Assembly (NCBI RefSeq): GCF_000972845.2
Contig: NC_040013.1
Coordinates: 1,170,792 to 1,234,791, forward strand
Reading direction: 5' to 3'
Length of the DNA: 64,000 bases
Source: Larimichthys crocea
Taxonomy: Eukaryota > Chordata > Actinopteri > Sciaenidae
The position numbers and the translations under genes are program-made. Below, piece after piece: positions 42,001 through 52,650 of this stretch. The notes beneath the pieces are model-generated. The model saw nothing but the letters and a program-made list of their open reading frames with translations, was not told the origin of the DNA and searched no databases. The first letter of the stretch is position 1, and each line of letters begins with the position of its first letter.

Positions 42001-43600
42001 CACGACCGACCACGACCACAAACCCCCCACCACCACCTGACCACCTCCCACCACAACCACCACGCCACGAACCACACACCAACCACCACCCACCAGATAC
42101 CACCACCAACACAGAAACCCACACACACCACCATCGACCACGCCGACCAACGACCACCACCACGGCCCCCGAGACCGGAGACACCACCCACCACCGACCA
42201 CAACCACACCACATCACAACCCCGTACCACGACGACCACGACGACCACAACCACTACCACAAACCACCACCAGACCACCCGACCACACCCACCACGAGAC
42301 ACACCAAGACCACACGACCACGACCGGAACAACACGACCGGACACCACAACACCACACACACCGACCACCACCACGGACCACCACGCACAACCAACCACA
42401 CACCCCACGACCCCCACCACCGGACACACCACCCCGACGACCACGACGACCACGACCACGACCACAAACCACGACCACGCCGGACCACGGACCACGCCAC
42501 AAACCACGACCACGACACGATCCGCAACACCAGACCACCATGACCACAACCACGACACGACCACACGCCAGAAAAAACCCCCCTCCCCCACACCACCCCG
42601 ACCCCACCACCACACCCCGACCACGACCACACCCACCACCACACCACCACACCACAACCACCACCAGACCCGGACCACACCCACAACCCCGACCACGACG
42701 CCCACGACCACCCACACACACAACACGACCACGACGGACCAAACCACACCACCACGCGACCACGCCACAAACCACCACCACCCACGCCACGACCACGACC
42801 GGAACCACCACCACACGGGGGTGGTGCCCACCACCACGACTTTTCTTAGATTACCACCACCCCCACGCCCACCACGACGACCACGACCACGACCACAACC
42901 CCCACCCCCACCACGCCCACCACCACCACCACGACCACCACGACCACGACCACCACCACGACGACCACGACCACAACCACCACCACGACCACAACCACGA
43001 CCACGACGACCACGACCACAACCACCACAACCACGACCACGACGACCACAACCACCACCACCACGACGACCACGACCACAACCACCACCACCACGACCAC
43101 GACCACGACCGGAACCACCACCACCACGACCACGACCACCACCACGACCAGAACCACCACCACCACGACCACGACCACCACCACGACCAGAACCACCACC
43201 ACCACGACCACCACGACCACCACCACGACCACGACGACCACGACCACAACCACCACCACGACGACCACGACCACGACCACAACCACCACCACCACCACGA
43301 CAACCACCACCACCACGACCACCACGACCACATCATCATGTGACTTACAGATGTGCTGTTTCCTGCAGGGAGGACGCTCCGGCTCCAGAGAGCAGACCGA
43401 CCAGCAGAAACTCCAGTTTCCGCTCGGTGATGGGGTATCGAACTCACCCCGGGGTGCAGTACAGCTCGGTGAGGAACCACCACAGGGAATCGGGCCGCAG
43501 CGCCGTCTACACAGGAGGGAGTAATGGCACATCACAGCCGATCGCGGCGGATCGACCCGCCCCCCTCCAGTACGACCATAAATACGGATACCCCGTGTGA
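37620..43600 (+). CDS. CXADR/VSIG8-like immunoglobulin-domain membrane receptor (CTX family)
   Basis: Cell-junction-type adhesion receptor with two Ig domains. A 5' UTR exon ends at 37669 (GTGAGT donor). Coding exons: 37842-37908 (signal peptide, MEPLSTRL), 39280-39440 and 39512-39713 (V-type domain with DIEW, then SDTATYHCKVKKAPGV), 39830-39982 and 40062-40184 (C2-type domain with paired Cys), 41572-41711 (membrane region, run of Leu then W), 43369-43600 (cytoplasmic tail with EDAPAPESRP, ending KYGYPV). Phases of the first five coding exons join cleanly. From the membrane exon on, the reading frame cannot be kept without single-base changes in homopolymers. The motifs CKVKKAPGV and a WVDG-type second-domain start fit CXADR; PKCW and the tail also resemble VSIG8. 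CXADR is a viral attachment receptor in mammals; nothing here shows that role. Poly(A) signal AATAAA at 43876. Confidence 0.82.
38450..38880 (-). repeat. Composite repeat with AGCTAAC array, in intron 2
   Basis: Starts with the reverse complement of 'gtgccagaacaggagctgg' (38484-38502) and 'gtgtttgta' motifs, then ~280 bp of tandem 'agctaacagcagctaacaga' and 'ctgagctaacatt' units (38580-38865). It is the minus-strand counterpart of 12601-13400. Confidence 0.85.
38971..39042. repeat. (TG)n microsatellite with CTG interruptions
   Basis: TG run with 'tctgtg' interruptions in the intron before the V-domain exon. Confidence 0.95.
40320..41470 (-). repeat. Composite repeat cluster in the Ig-gene intron
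   Basis: Four minus-strand copies of the 'cttcctccgtcagcgtcctc' module (about 40350, 40668, 40835-40870 variant, 41058), with 'agctaacagcagct' pieces and a (CTT)n run near 41307. Compared with the equivalent copies at 25 kb, the 40.7-41.4 kb part carries many single-base losses, as expected from unpolished sequence or decay. Confidence 0.8.
40472..40551. repeat. 80-bp spacerless palindrome
   Basis: Left arm 40472-40511 and right arm 40512-40551 are reverse complements with two mismatches (at the 'ggcggtg' and 'gagtgac' positions), centred on GGGTACCC. It can form a cruciform or hairpin. It sits inside the composite repeat cluster. Confidence 0.95.
41766..43348. repeat. 1.56-kb CCACGACCA-type minisatellite flanked by a 12-bp direct repeat
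   Basis: Sequence made almost wholly of CCACCA and CGACCA units lies between identical CATGTGACTTAC copies at 41766-41777 and 43337-43348. The right half (42855-43330) is regular; the left half is irregular, with foreign bases and indels. Very long open frames cross it on both strands (595 codons on plus, 344 on minus) because of its composition. It lies in the intron before the last exon of the Ig gene. Confidence 0.93.
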
Positions 43601-43875
43601 CCTTCAGGCCTCAAACAAACCAAGCAAACGAAGAAAAGACTCTTTGTAAAGTTTGAATGGTGCAATATAATATACTGGAGAATACTGGGAGTGCTGGGAT
43701 GGATGAACACAAACTGCTATAATGCACAAGATGAAGAAGAGGTTCTCATAATTTAGCTGGGACTGTATGTAAAATGTAAATATCCGGAATATATATTTTC
43801 ATTGTTTTTTTTCTATGACGCAAATGTAGCTTAATCAATTTATCACCTTTTTTTAAAGAAAGAAATTACGTGTGC

Positions 43876-43881
43876 AATAAA
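43876..43881 (+). terminator. Poly(A) signal AATAAA of the Ig-domain gene
   Basis: Canonical hexamer about 280 bp after the stop codon at 43598-43600, followed by a T-run and a GT-containing stretch. It is a plausible cleavage region. Confidence 0.65.
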
Positions 43882-44000
43882 ACATTTTTTTAAGGAGAGT
43901 GATGTGTAAATCTAATTTTTCAGTGCTCGAAACGAAACAGGAAAACATTTCACGTCCCGGGATGTGTTGTCCCGTTATCTCTGTGAAAAAAATGTAAAAA

Positions 44001-44640
44001 TTATGTAACAGTTAGTCCAGACGGAGTCATCTGATTGGACGACCCAGAGTGCCGGTATAGAGAATAACGGCACTGAGACTGTTCACTAACGGTCTCAGTG
44101 CCGTTATTCTCTATATCAGCTGTTAAAAAACCAACTACAGCAACCGTATGGTACTGAACAGTTACCTCAGTGTTTCTTGCCAGCAGTGACCAAGCGTTCA
44201 AAAATTAACAGATTGAAGTAAACTAACTATTATTTTAATGTTTAATGTTAAGACGAGTGAGGTGTGAATGAGGTCTGAGCTCCCGTTATGCTCCCGTTAG
44301 CTCCCGTCTAGCTCCATTCACCGCAATATNNNNNNNNNNTTATGTAACAGTTAGTCCAGACGGAGTCATCTGATTGGACGACCCAGAGTGCCGGTATAGA
44401 GAATTCTCTATACCGGCACGACTCTCGTCCAATCAGCTGTTAATAAAACCAACTACAGCAACCGTATGGTACTGAACAGTTACCTCAGTGTTTCTGCAGC
44501 AGTGACAAAGCGTTCAAAAATAAACAGATTGAAGTAAACTAACTATTATTTTAATGTTAATGTTAAGACGAGTGAGGTGTGAATGAGGTGAGCTCCCGTT
44601 AGCTCCCGTTAGCTCCCGTTAGCTCCCGTCATATATCAAG
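44001..44640. repeat. Duplicated segment flanking a 10-N assembly gap, with hairpin
   Basis: The segment starting 'ttatgtaacagttagtcc' occurs at 44001 and again at 44340, immediately after the N run 44330-44339, and continues colinearly for ~300 bp. In the first copy, arms 44056-44079 and 44092-44115 are perfect 24-bp inverted repeats with a 12-base loop. In the second copy the centre is a shorter-looped ~33-bp palindrome with variant bases. The most likely cause is a haplotype or false duplication at a scaffold join. Confidence 0.85.
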
Positions 44641-45080
44641 TCTTCAATATAATCCACAAAGATAAATCGTTTCTGCACAAACTTTATGTTTGTATCAACA
44701 ACGTTATTTTAATGTTAGACCAGCGTTACTTTAAGGTGAGTGTAGTGAGACACTTTATCTTCAGACAGTGACAGTCTGCATCAGCGTGGTCGGATCTGTT
44801 CTCAGAGCTGGATCAATATGAATTTTTCCTCTGATCCTCTTTGTTGCGTTCGCCTCCCCTGTCCAGCTCGTCCATGAGCGACGCTCCGACCTGCAGCTGC
44901 CGCTCTGTGAGTCCAGAGTCAGCACTGAGGCCACGGACACACCTGCTCAGGTGTGTGCTGGATTAATGAGAGCGGCCCTCGGTGACGGATGGACGGAGCC
45001 GATGGAGCCGAGGCTGATCAGAAATAAAACACACAGAGTGAGAGTTTCAATTTGAGGAGTGCTGTCTTCACCTTTAAATG

Positions 45081-45124
<44 letters not shown>

Positions 45125-45264
45125 TTGCTTTGTGAGTGTGTGTGTGTGTGTGTGTTTGCTTCAAACTGTCAACCCTCGTGTCTGTCAGATACAATCTGGG
45201 AAATCTCTCTGAGCGCAAACACACGTCCTCTGATTCACTCATGAACGCTGGTTAATCCAGAATA
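44641..45264. other. Intergenic with CA/TG runs, no gene seen
   Basis: A (CA)n run lies at about 45084-45119 and a (TG)n run at 45135-45156. No exon is supported. Confidence 0.6.
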
Positions 45265-45705
45265 CCCAACACGACCAACACCACCACCAACACCACGACC
45301 ACCAACACCACCAACACCAACACCACCAACACCACCACCAACACCACCAACACCACCACCACCACCACCAACACCAACACCACCACCAACACGACCAACA
45401 CCAACACCACCACCACCACCAACACCACCACCACCACCACCACCACCACCACCACCACCACCACCACCACCACCACCACCACCAACAACACCACCACCAC
45501 CATGACCACGACCACCAACAACACCACCACGACCACTACCACCAACAACACCACCACCACCACCATGACCACGACCACCAACAACACCACCACGACCACT
45601 ACCACCAACAACACCACCACCACCACCATGACCACAACCAACACCACCAACAACACCACCACGACCAGTACCACCAACAACACCACCACCAACACCACGA
45701 CCACC
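45265..45705. repeat. (ACC/AAC)n triplet-repeat array
   Basis: About 440 bp of CACCAA and CCACCA triplets, including a pure CCA run at 45421-45482 and longer repeated blocks with 'catgaccacgaccaccaac' at about 45502, 45565 and 45628 (63-bp spacing). The open frame on the minus strand (poly-Val/Leu) is an artefact of composition. Confidence 0.93.
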
Positions 45706-46224
45706 TTATTGTATTTTTATTTCTACACTAGTTTATTTTTTCTTTTCTTTTCCATACATGTTCTGTGCATGCTCAATCCTGCCACAGTAAATTCTGTGTT
45801 GGTGTAAACTTGCATAGCGAATAAAACTGATTCTGGTTCTGGTTCTTCTTTTAAGGCTGAGTTTCTTAGAGGGCCGAGCTTCTGACGGGTTAGTAATTAT
45901 TTCTACACTGCACAGTTCTTTCTCATTTAGATTCAAAGAGCTGCTCCGTGAAAGAGATTTTTTATGCTATTGTGCAAAAAAGAAGAAGAAGAAAGAAACG
46001 GAGAATCTGTCCTTGAAATGTGTCTCTGCAGAATCAGCTCTCTGTTACAGCGACACGTTTCATCATGAAACCTTCACTTATGCAACGAATGTGTAGTTAT
46101 GTAAAACAAACAAACGCAACATAAAGTCAACAGTTTCCTGCAGCCGCTTATCTTCATCTCAGCTGGGCGTGAGGCGGGTTCCGCCCACACACTGAAGCTC
46201 TGGATGCCTGGTTGCTCAAACAAG
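45706..46224. other. Intergenic, no gene seen
   Basis: No supported gene. Contains short A/G-rich runs near 45980. Confidence 0.5.
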
Positions 46225-46478
46225 CCACCTGTAACCACACCCACCTGTCAATCAAACTTTAAACCTTAATATAATGTGAACAGGTGAGTTGTATATAAAT
46301 TCACCCTCAGTACAGTTGTCATGAACGGGGAAATTAGCTACAGAGACCAAAACTGTTTTTTGTACCAGGCTGTAAACATGTTTATTTCTGCTGTGAAGTT
46401 GGACATTTGGACATGGGGACTTATGGAGACTGACTCACTTCTGGAGCCAGCCTCAGGTGGACGTTAGAGGAACTGCAG
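46225..46478 (-). repeat. Dispersed repeat family A, minus strand
   Basis: Reverse complement of the full copy, with a ~20-bp internal loss near 46254 compared with 28620-28660. A 55-bp fragment of the same end follows at 46717-46772. Confidence 0.92.
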
Positions 46479-46597
46479 CTTTGTTTTTGTGTACCTGATG
46501 ACGTCGGTGTGGCTCCTCATTCTTTGAATACCAGCTTGAAAATCCTCACTTTGTCTCCACCACTTTGTTACTGTCAGACAGAGCCAGGTTAGCCTCC

Positions 46598-46700
46598 TAT
46601 GCTAAGCTAACCTGGCTCCAGCTACATATTGACACGATGTTGGTATCAACCTGCTCATCTAACTCTCGGCAAGAAAGCGAAACAAGCGCACCTCCCAAAT
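46598..46700 (+). repeat. Dispersed repeat family B
   Basis: Segment with 'tatgctaagctaacctggct' and 'aagcgcacctcccaaa' motifs. It recurs at 47121-47226 (plus), 53094-53221 (minus) and, more diverged, 53659-53790 (plus). It is about 100-130 bp long and non-coding, class unknown. Confidence 0.85.
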
Positions 46701-47120
46701 TTAGCTTTACATTTGAACATGGGGACTTCTGGAGCCAGCCTCAAGTGGACGTTTGAGGAACTGCACTTCCTGTTGTTGGCTTCACCTCACATGCTGACAC
46801 AGTTTATGAGGTTTCTACATATTTCACTCGTTGACACGGCACCGACTGCTCATCAGAAGGGAACTAATTACATCTACACGCTGATTGGAGCTTCAGCATT
46901 TCGCCCGAGGACACCGACGTTCTCCTTCATGATGCATTTCAACAAGTCAGCGCGTTTAAAGATTTATAACTAAATGTGAGTGAAGCCTGAACTCTTCGGT
47001 CTGCCGCAGCGTCGCGGGGGAAGAATCCTCCGTAACGCCGACCACGATGGAAGTTTACAGCCCCGGGCTAAACCATAAAACCACCTGGTGTGATGTGTCA
47101 GCTGTTTCCAGTCCAAGTCT

Positions 47121-47226
47121 CTTATGCTAAGCTAACCTGGCTCCAGCTACATATTGACATGACGTTGGTATCAATCTGCTCATCTAACTCTCAGCAGGAA
47201 AGCAAAACAAGCGCACCTCCCAAAAT
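47121..47226 (+). repeat. Dispersed repeat family B
   Basis: Second plus-strand copy, about 90% similar by eye to 46598-46700, 520 bp downstream of it. Confidence 0.85.
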
Positions 47227-47712
47227 TTCAAACCGGTCCTTTGAAAGAACCTGAAACGCTGCGCAGGACGAGCATGACAGAGGAGACACAGACACCTGAG
47301 AACTCCTTTCAGAGGCAGAACCCTCGAGCAGAACCGGATCACAGTGGACGGACGTCTGCAGGGTCCAGTCCGACTTGTAGCACGCTGCATGTCCTCCTCT
47401 CTCTTCAGACTTTACTGTCTCAAATAAATCTGATATATCTTTAATAAGAATAATATCAACAGTATCTGCAGCTGGAAGGCGACCCAGAACCAGAACTGAG
47501 AGCCGGTCCCAGAGGAGAGGAGACACTCTTCAATAATAATATAATAAACTCAATTATTTATATTTTTTTAATACAATATAAACTCAAATATAATTCAGCA
47601 CGATAACGTGTCGAATCAGCGAGAAGGTGATCCAGAGGTGACCCGTGTGTGTGTGTGTGTGTGTGTGGTCTGGGGTTTGTAAATATGCGGTGTGTAACCA
47701 TTTGCATGTCGG

Positions 47713-47753
<41 letters not shown>

Positions 47754-47881
47754 TGTGTGTGTTCTGTGGGTCGGCCGAGCTGTCACGCCGCGCTCGCTAA
47801 AAGTCACCGGATATTTCCTAATGAGCACAAAGTCGATGCAAATCCAGCGTGCACGCCACCTGTGGTCACAACTCATGCAAA

Positions 47882-47923
<42 letters not shown>

Positions 47924-48251
47924 GTACATATATATATGAGTCAATCAGAGTCAGGGAAACACTTAAATCCAAGGACTCGCCGTGTGCGTCCTGCAAACAT
48001 CTCCGGGCTGGGATTAAAGCTCGGATAAACAAAACTAAAGATTCTTCAGCTGCAGCCGAAGGCGTCGTGTCGAACAGCGAGAGCCGTGACGACCGACGGG
48101 CAAAGAAATGTAAGAAGAGAGCGGAGAGTGAGAAAAGAAGCTTCATCCAACCTCTCGGGAGCTTCGATCGAGGTAACAGTCTCCGTCTGATTGCTCCTCA
48201 GCTGCGTTTCGTGTACGACCTCCTACGTTTGGATCAAATCTGAACGTGTGA
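47227..48251. other. 5' flank of the receptor gene with TG/CA arrays
   Basis: (TG)n runs at 47647-47668 and 47717-47762 and a (CA)n run at 47884-47922. No coding exon is clearly supported; a 5' UTR exon for the next gene could lie here, ending at a GTAACA donor-like site near 48173. Confidence 0.5.
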
Positions 48252-49280
48252 ATGTTTCCACAGGCCGTCGCTGACAAACCGAGACTGATCATCCAGGTTA
48301 TCGTCATGTTCTCAGCTAAATACGCCCTGTGGGTCCTGACGGGTCCGCTGGCTGTCACCACCATCTTCTTCAACATCTACATCTTGTTGGTGAGTCTGTG
48401 GAACTACCGGCAGAAGAAGCAGTGGAGCGCCAGCGAGACGATCATCGCGGCGCTGTGCGTCGCCGACGTGGCTCACCAGCTCGTCTGCTACTTCTGGATG
48501 ACGATGGACGAGGTGGATCGGGAGTGCCTCGTGGGCCAGAACCTGTACACCTTCTTGGTGCTGCTGATCTACAGCCTCAAGTTCACGGTCATGTGGGACA
48601 CCAGCTTCCTCACTTTCTACTACAGCATCAAGCTGGTGACCACCCCCAACCACTGCTACACCCAGATCCAAGCCTCCATCCTCAGGCACGTCACCTTGGC
48701 CGTGTTCCTCATCCCGCTGTGCGGCCTCGGCACGTGCATGCCGATGCTCATCGTGTTCCACCACGACAATGACACCACGATGAACCGAGACTGCGGCGTT
48801 CTGATTCCCGACACTCGCTCCGGACAAGTCTACGAGGTCATGTACGTGCTGCTCACCGACATCCTCCCCGGGCTGCTCATGGTGAAATGCTGCATCTCCA
48901 TCTCCGTCCACTTGGCCGTCCACCTCCGTCACATGAAGGCGAGCACCAACGGCGCCCACGCCCCGAAGCTGGGCTCCCAGCTGAGGGTGATCCAGATGGC
49001 GCTGGCCCTCGTGGTCGTGTTCATCATCTTCCTCGTGGTCGACCTGTACGTCCAGTACAAGATCGCGGTGCACCACGAGAACATCATCGTGCTCGCGTTC
49101 TTCTTCACGTCCGCGTACACGACGGCCACCGCCATGGTGCTGATCTACGGGAAGAAGACTTTCTGGAAGGTTCTGATCCGCGAGTTCAACGCCTGCATGG
49201 ACGAGTATCCGTGTTTGTCTTGTCTGAAGGTGCCTGAAGAAAAAACTCAACACGGCTCGACGGCTAAAGTTAAAAACTGA
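48252..49280 (+). CDS. Seven-transmembrane receptor, T2R (bitter taste receptor)-like
   Basis: Predicted chemosensory GPCR. The 342-codon uninterrupted frame has seven hydrophobic segments at roughly 24-49, 62-85, 98-125, 143-166, 195-220, 245-268 and 275-296. The TM5-TM6 region (ILPGLLMV, then HLRHMK, then RVIQMALALVV) and the TM7 end (MVLIYGKKTFWKVL) resemble the T2R pattern, in which an LP-containing TM5 is followed by HL-K-M and TM7 ends in a G-K/N-K motif. The V1R/ORA family is the main alternative. Class A motifs such as DRY and NPxxY are absent. The first ATG overlaps a likely splice acceptor (TTTCCACAG at 48263), so translation could begin at Met19 (48306, 324 residues) or in an upstream exon. 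It is convergent with dock2. No close relative is present in the window, although T2R genes often cluster. Confidence 0.7.
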   Translation: MFPQAVADKPRLIIQVIVMFSAKYALWVLTGPLAVTTIFFNIYILLVSLWNYRQKKQWSASETIIAALCVADVAHQLVCYFWMTMDEVDRECLVGQNLYTFLVLLIYSLKFTVMWDTSFLTFYYSIKLVTTPNHCYTQIQASILRHVTLAVFLIPLCGLGTCMPMLIVFHHDNDTTMNRDCGVLIPDTRSGQVYEVMYVLLTDILPGLLMVKCCISISVHLAVHLRHMKASTNGAHAPKLGSQLRVIQMALALVVVFIIFLVVDLYVQYKIAVHHENIIVLAFFFTSAYTTATAMVLIYGKKTFWKVLIREFNACMDEYPCLSCLKVPEEKTQHGSTAKVKN

Positions 49281-50803
49281 GGATCTGTTTCACACGGCAG
49301 GTCTTTGTGCTCAAATCAATTAGTCATTGTCTGAAATGATTAAAAACTTTTATTCTTTTATCTTTTCTGCTTCCATAATGATTCTGTCCCGCTGCACCAT
49401 TAATTACACTTCCTTTACATCAACACGACGTGCAGAGCGAGCAGGTAACCGGCTCATCAGCTCTGCACCTGGGAATTAATATTTTACGAGACAAATAATA
49501 ACCGGAGATCCCCAAAGTAAAATGTTAAAAAATGCATGTGACCGGTGAGAGTACAGAGCGTATTAATAAAACAGGAAAGGATGCACAGTCTGAACTCTGA
49601 GAGGCTTTTTCAGTCTCAGTTCAGTTGAAGCTGCGATGCCCGTCCCAGTTTCCACCAGTCTGCACCAGTCTGCAGCAGTCTGCAGCAGTCTGCACCAGTC
49701 TGCAGCAGTCTGCAGCAGTTTGAGGGGTAATAAACATGATGGGGGTTGAAGTGTTCTCCTGTTCAGTGTGTACCTGTCTCAGGTGCGATTGACTGGGCGT
49801 TCCTGTTCCTGCCTTGAGCAAACACAGGCTTTAAATCAGCAGACCTCTTTGCAAAAGCTCCATCAGTTCACACCCTCTGGCACCACCTAGTGAGGTTCAA
49901 AGCCCAGATACAATAGTGGAGCTAATCCTCGCTCCGCACTGAGGCCGGGACTCCCTGCAGCAGCTAAACGCAGGACAGAGTAAGAAAGGGCAAAGCTTCC
50001 TTTGATGCACTGAGTTAAGTCGAACCTTCGCCGAGGCTTTCATCCCTCCTGTCCTTCACTCGCTGTCGGAGGAGGCTCGGCTCGGCACGACGGAGACAAA
50101 AAACAGCTCAATGTTATAAAAATACCGACCAATGCAGACTGAGACCTTCAACGAGTCAGCGAGTACAAAAACAGATTAAAGCAAATAAAGAAAGTCATTA
50201 TCTGCCAATATACCACGGAGGCCGTGCTGTTATTTTTGTATATATGCATTCACTGTTTGTTTTAATGAAGCAGCTACAGTTTAACAATAAAAGTCATTTA
50301 GGATCTAATTAATTAATAAACATTAATTAATTAGTAGTCATACTCGTCAGACACACCCAGAGTCTCTTCACGTCACTTAGACAGACAGAAATATTGCTCG
50401 TCTTTGTGTCGGAAATCTTCGTATGTAGAAGCAACCGAGAAATACTCAGTACTACTGAGTACTACAAGTACCACGTTCAAAAAGTTTATGAGTTGAGTCC
50501 TGTGGTTCTCAACCTGAGGTCGGCCCCCCTCCGAAGGGTCACTAGGCGAATCTATGAGGTCACGAGAGGATTAAGAAAATAAGAAATAAAATATTTTATT
50601 AATAAAGACGGGCCCATCCTGCCAGAATCATCTGTCCTGGTTAAAGAAACTCGTTAAAGGTTTTTTCTTTTTAGATTGAAAAAATTTAAGAAAAACACCT
50701 TTAACAAATTTAATATGAAATTATAAATAAATCCTACAAATAAATTATATTTAACACCTCCTGTTTCATTTATTCAGGTCACTCTTTGCTGTGTGTCAAA
50801 AAA
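49281..50803. other. Intergenic with short CAGTCTGCA tandem repeat
   Basis: About eight units of ~10 bp ('gtctgcagca' or 'gtctgcacca') lie at 49655-49730. No gene is supported in the remainder. Confidence 0.6.
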
Positions 50804-50942
50804 ACTGCAGTTCCTCTAACGTCCACTTGAGGCTGGCTCCAGAAGTGAGTCAGTCTCCATAAGTCCCCATGTCCAAATGTCCAACTTCACAGCAGAAATA
50901 AACATGTTTACAGCCTGGTACAAAAAACTGTTTTGGTCTCTG
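50804..50942 (+). repeat. Dispersed repeat family A, partial copy
   Basis: First ~140 bp of the family, ending at the 'cagttttggtctctg'-type motif, which here has one base changed. Confidence 0.92.
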
Positions 50943-52650
50943 CTGGTGATTCACGTCTTTGACGAATTTTAGATTAAGCAGAAGAAGCTGGCCAGATTTT
51001 TAATGGAGCTGAAGCTACAATATACAAATAAAAGTTAGATGTGTTTTATTTTTATATGTTGTCAGTCAGATGTTGGCTCTGAGGCTCCGATCTGCTTCCA
51101 CCTGTTGTCGTAGATGTGGGATATGAACTGATGGTTAAACCGTCACATTGTCGGCGTACGGTGACATTCTCTGTTCCTGTTCTCCTCGCCGGACGCCCGA
51201 CAGGCTCGCCTGCATCCAGCCAGGCGCTCTACAACGTCCTGCAGGTGACTCAGGACGTCCTGGTGAGTAGATCGCTCCACCAGGCGTCATCCAGCTCCAC
51301 CCAGCTCCACCAGGCGTCATCCAGCTCCACCAGGCGTCATCCAGCGCCACCTTTTTGCCCAATTTTGGAATAGACAACTGCCAAGACGGCAAACAACAGA
51401 ACTGCCACCACGACAGCTTCGATACACTTTACTCATCTGCTCTGTTCTTGCTCTTCACTTGCTTTTCCACTTAACCAAACCAGACCAACACAAAAACACA
51501 CTGCATGCGGCTCCGCTTGCAGCGTACTCCACGGTCCGCCAACTCACGCATAACCCGCACCGCGAGAACGCACGAGATCTCGCAAATTCAACTCCTGCAA
51601 TGGCATCCGTGCTCTGGCGTCCGTGAACAATAGAAGCTCTGCGTATGTGTTGCGGAGGGCTGCCGGACCCCGCAGTCCATGACTAAGATTGAAACGTATC
51701 GACTCCGTCCGGAACCGTTCCGCATGCAGTGGATTTTAGGGGTAATCCTGCCAGCCCGGGGCTTAAACTCAAGACCACCCGGTCGTACATGAAGTGCAAT
51801 AACACCTCAAGAGGTCAGACTGCTGTGAATGTAGCTTCAGTTGGTGAATACAGTGAAGTAAAAAGTTCATTTTTCTGAAGTATAAGGTAGCAACAAACAG
51901 AAATCCACTGAAAGTTGTTGAAGTGCCTCTAAACTCCACTCGAGTAAACGCACTTAGTCATGTTCCACCCCTGTAAAATTGGATTTAAGCGACCATCTGT
52001 GAGGACAAAAACTTTCCAGCTGCTTTCCATTCAGAGTTGTTTCAAGGTAATGGAAACTGTGTGTGTGTGTGTGACCTCACACACTTGACTAAACTCAAAG
52101 TTAGACACAGATGTGTCACTTGGCGAAGCCGAGGCTGCAAAGAAGCGACGTCGTGAACACGGATCCTGTAAAACACGTGTACGGTATATTGCAGATATTG
52201 TTTCCATGGCGATGTTCCCGAGCATCCAGCTGAGCCTGGCAGCTCTGCTCGCATCAGCGCGCATCACTTTCAAACAGTCCCGACTCCTGAGACGAGCGAG
52301 GAAGAGTGATATCCCGTACGTCACCGTGTGACAGGAAGGAACAGGCCATTAGCAATCCAGATCAGCACGAGCTGCACCTCCTTTAAACAGCTCCGACTCC
52401 TCCGGGCAGATCATGACGCCTCTTTAGCTCCTGCATCAGCTGCAGAGGCATCATTTACCTCCGTACCTGCTCTAAATCACCGGTTTGTTGGGTGTTTTGA
52501 GCTCGAGTGGGTAATCTTTAACGGCATCAGCAGCATCCAAATGAGCGAGCGCCGAGCGCCGAGAGTAATCTGTATTCAGCGCGTCGACGGGATCGTAGTT
52601 AAGAGATGAAATAATCAATGCTGCTGCTGCTCTTTCAGTAAATCTTTATT
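50943..52650. other. Intergenic; one exon-like segment and a small tandem repeat
   Basis: The segment 51205-51262 has an AG acceptor after a pyrimidine-containing tract and a GTGAGT donor, with an open frame containing QALYNVLQVTQDVL. It is an isolated candidate exon I cannot assign. Three ~27-bp 'aggcgtcatccagctccacc' units follow at about 51283-51345. The remainder shows no gene. Confidence 0.35.

Noticed and set aside
41556..43343. 595-codon plus-strand open frame (His/Pro/Thr-rich) and long minus-strand Val/Trp-rich frames
   Set aside because: They run through the CCACGACCA minisatellite. The composition excludes stop codons on both strands, and there is no non-repetitive coding sequence apart from the real membrane exon at its start and tail exon at its end.
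45252..45807. Poly-Val/Leu and poly-Thr/Asn frames
   Set aside because: Triplet-repeat array; not coding.
48312..49253. 313-codon minus-strand frame opposite the receptor
   Set aside because: His/Val/Glu-rich antisense shadow of the receptor exon.
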